Program-made: the position numbers and the translations under genes
Part shown: positions 6,960-7,571 of the stretch, piece after piece
Layout: each line of letters opens with the position of its first letter
Position numbering within the stretch: the stretch's first letter is position 1
Origin: an uncultured Oscillospiraceae bacterium
Lineage (GTDB): Bacteria > Bacillota > Clostridia > Oscillospirales > Acutalibacteraceae
Direction: 5' to 3'
Assembly: GCA_900545655.1 (NCBI GenBank)
Contig: UQZY01000058.1
Location: 1 to 7,571 of the forward strand
Length of the DNA stretch: 7,571 nt
The notes under the pieces: model-generated
What the model saw: the letters and a program-made list of their open reading frames with translations, nothing else
Told to the model about the DNA's origin: nothing
Databases searched by the model: none

Positions 6960-7196
6960 ATAAACTCCTGCGGTGCCACCCTGCTTGGTTCTCCGTATTC
7001 GGAGTACCCTCTCATCCGTACTGACATACGTCGGTTTTGTTCACGGAGTACCGCTCCGTCTCACATACTCTGCAATAAAGCATTTCCGATTGCCCTTGGA
7101 AGTCCATTCATAAAAGCCGTTATCTGCCGCAATCACACCGCCTGCAGCTCTCTGAGAGAAACAAAACTCAAACTACTTACTCTTCCTCATCGGTTT
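6918..7196 (-). promoter_or_regulatory. T-box leader, Trp specifier, controlling trpB
   Basis: A transcribed leader that senses uncharged tRNA-Trp and allows readthrough into trpB when tryptophan is short. The base of Stem I pairs CCGAT (7189-7193) with ATCGG (7086-7090). The 5' side carries GATGAGGAAGAGTAAGTAG, followed by the distal AGAGAG and GGTGTGA elements typical of Stem I. The specifier is TGG at 7104-7106 in the context GAA-TGG-AC, i.e. the Trp codon. Stem III is 6987-7008. The T-box proper, AGGGTGGCACCGC, is at 6970-6982. Its TGGC (6975-6978) complements the end GCCA, which fits the G discriminator of bacterial tRNA-Trp, so both contact points agree. The antiterminator pairs CAGGA with TCCTG and GGG with CCC around the TGGCACC bulge, and competes with the terminator at 6918-6959. 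Confidence 0.93.
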
Positions 7197-7202
7197 ATGC
7201 TC

Positions 7203-7231
7203 ATTATACGTACAAGCGGCTTGTCTGTCAA
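7203..7231 (-). promoter_or_regulatory. Consensus sigma-A promoter of the T-box/trpB unit
   Basis: On the minus strand a perfect -35 TTGACA (7226-7231) and a perfect -10 TATAAT (7203-7208) stand exactly 17 bases apart. Transcription should begin near 7196, just before Stem I of the T-box. The spacer contains the 13-base palindrome ACAAGCGGCTTGT (7212-7224), as read on the plus strand, which fits between the two boxes and could be an operator. Confidence 0.92.
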
Positions 7232-7260
7232 CAAATATTTTTCGGTCAAAATTTTTGTTG
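7229..7260. repeat. Inverted repeat overlapping the -35 of the trpB promoter
   Basis: CAACAAATATTTT (7229-7241) and AAAATTTTTGTTG (7248-7260) are complementary at 12 of 13 positions around a 6-base centre, and the first arm overlaps the -35 box. It could be a binding site for a regulator, or partly an AT-rich promoter upstream element. The rest of the interval to the tRNA-Gln terminator (7261-7330) contains no gene that I can support; only a weak imperfect repeat (7291-7298 with 7309-7316) is visible. Confidence 0.45.
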
Positions 7261-7330
7261 TAACTTAAAGAATCAATTGAAAAGAACTCGGATATACCGT
7301 TGATTTCAGGCATATCTTATTTGTATCTGC

Positions 7331-7370
7331 AAAAAGAAAAGAGAAAAATGCAGGACACATTTTCCTCTTT
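7331..7370 (-). terminator. Intrinsic terminator after tRNA-Gln
   Basis: The transcript forms a 13-bp stem (7358-7370 with 7338-7350), AAAGAGGAAAATG against CATTTTTCTCTTT, with one G-U pair and a 7-base loop, then TCTTTTT. The stem is AT-rich but long. It begins only 3 bases after the encoded CCA, so it probably also marks the 3' end to be trimmed in tRNA maturation. Confidence 0.75.
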
Positions 7371-7372
7371 CC

Positions 7373-7447
7373 TGGCAGGGATGGCGCGACTTGAACGCAC
7401 GAATGACGGAGTCAAAGTCCGTTGCCTTACCACTTGGCTACATCCCC
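7373..7447 (-). tRNA. tRNA-Gln, anticodon TTG
   Basis: A complete cloverleaf of 75 bases including encoded CCA. Acceptor GGGGATG pairs with CATCCCT, giving a weak G1-U72 end pair. The D arm is GCC-AAGTGGTAA-GGC, the anticodon arm ACGGA-CTTTGAC-TCCGT with anticodon TTG, the variable loop CATTC, and the T arm GTGCG-TTCAAGT-CGCGC with one T-G pair. The discriminator is G73. It reads glutamine CAA and, by wobble, CAG codons. It follows tRNA-His by 55 bases with a terminator hairpin between, and is followed by its own terminator. Confidence 0.95.
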
Positions 7448-7469
7448 GAATATGATAAATATTGAGTTT

Positions 7470-7494
7470 AAAAAAGGTGGCTTTTACAGCCACC
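7470..7494 (-). terminator. Intrinsic terminator between tRNA-His and tRNA-Gln
   Basis: GGTGGCT (7488-7494) pairs with AGCCACC (7476-7482) around a 5-base loop, followed by six U (7470-7475). This compact GC-rich stem with a U-tract should end or reduce transcription coming from tRNA-His. No convincing promoter for tRNA-Gln is seen in the 22 bases that remain, so partial readthrough is likely. Confidence 0.8.
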
Positions 7495-7502
7495 CTTTGA
7501 TG

Positions 7503-7571
7503 TGGGGTGGAAGATGGGATTCGAACCCACGATCTCCAGTGCCACAAACTGGCGCTTTAGGCCAACTAAGC
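7503..7571 (-). tRNA. tRNA-His, anticodon GTG, 5' end outside the window
   Basis: The right edge cuts off roughly the first ten bases. Visible are the D arm GCTT...AAGC, the anticodon arm CCAGT-TTGTGGC-ACTGG with anticodon GTG, the T arm GTGGG-TTCGAAT-CCCAT, the acceptor 3' strand CTTCCAC, discriminator C73 and encoded CCA (7503-7505). C73 is the histidine identity base that pairs with the extra G-1, which would lie beyond the edge. Confidence 0.95.

Noticed and set aside
6891..7268. 125-codon plus-strand frame across the T-box region
   Set aside because: The region is fully explained by the T-box leader and its promoter on the minus strand.
7317..7547. 76-codon minus-strand frame
   Set aside because: It runs through tRNA-Gln, two terminators and part of tRNA-His, so it is not a protein gene.
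1..7571. CRISPR array, insertion sequence, prophage or defence island
   Set aside because: No regularly spaced repeats, transposase, integrase, terminal inverted repeats or defence-type proteins are visible; the content is housekeeping biosynthesis and tRNAs.

Overview
All supportable genes in this window lie on the minus strand, so the biology reads from high to low coordinates. The organism looks like a member of the Firmicutes, most likely class Clostridia. The reasons are a Trp-specific T-box leader, strong AAGGAGG-type ribosome binding sites, an argC-argJ-argB-argD operon using the acetyl-recycling ArgJ route, tRNA genes with encoded CCA, short AT-rich intergenic regions, and a surface protein of a type frequent in gut and rumen Clostridia. 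No finer taxonomic claim is possible from this sequence alone.

Layout in transcription order: (1) 7571-7373, the 3' part of tRNA-His(GTG) and a complete tRNA-Gln(TTG), each followed by an intrinsic terminator. (2) 7260-6860, a consensus sigma-A-type promoter with unusual symmetrical sequences in and around it, then a complete T-box leader with a TGG (Trp) specifier, a T-box sequence whose TGGC complements a GCCA tRNA end, and a terminator/antiterminator pair. (3) 6859-5645, trpB, the tryptophan synthase beta subunit, standing alone without other trp genes. (4) 5644-5435, an intergenic region with a large hairpin, a very strong terminator, an inverted repeat and a probable promoter. (5) 5434-1142, the arg operon argC (type 2), argJ, argB, argD. 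(6) 1141-1007, a short regulatory region with a probable promoter and a tandem 11-bp repeat. (7) 1006 to the left edge, a secreted, membrane- or wall-anchored surface protein split by a one-base frameshift at a run of seven A.

How the parts work together: ArgJ (steps 1 and 5), ArgB (step 2), ArgC (step 3) and ArgD (step 4) form the complete cyclic route from glutamate to ornithine. ArgB carries the N-terminal helix region associated with arginine-feedback-inhibited kinases. trpB is a separate transcription unit controlled by uncharged tRNA-Trp, and its strong terminator should insulate it from the arg operon. The surface protein gene seems unrelated to the amino-acid genes.

Most of the window is ordinary biosynthetic chromosome. 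No unknown multi-gene system is visible. The items most worth a second look are the frameshifted surface gene, the orphan T-box trpB with extra operator-like sequences at its promoter, the possible alternative pairing at the trpB terminator, and the operator-like repeats in front of the arg operon and the surface gene.
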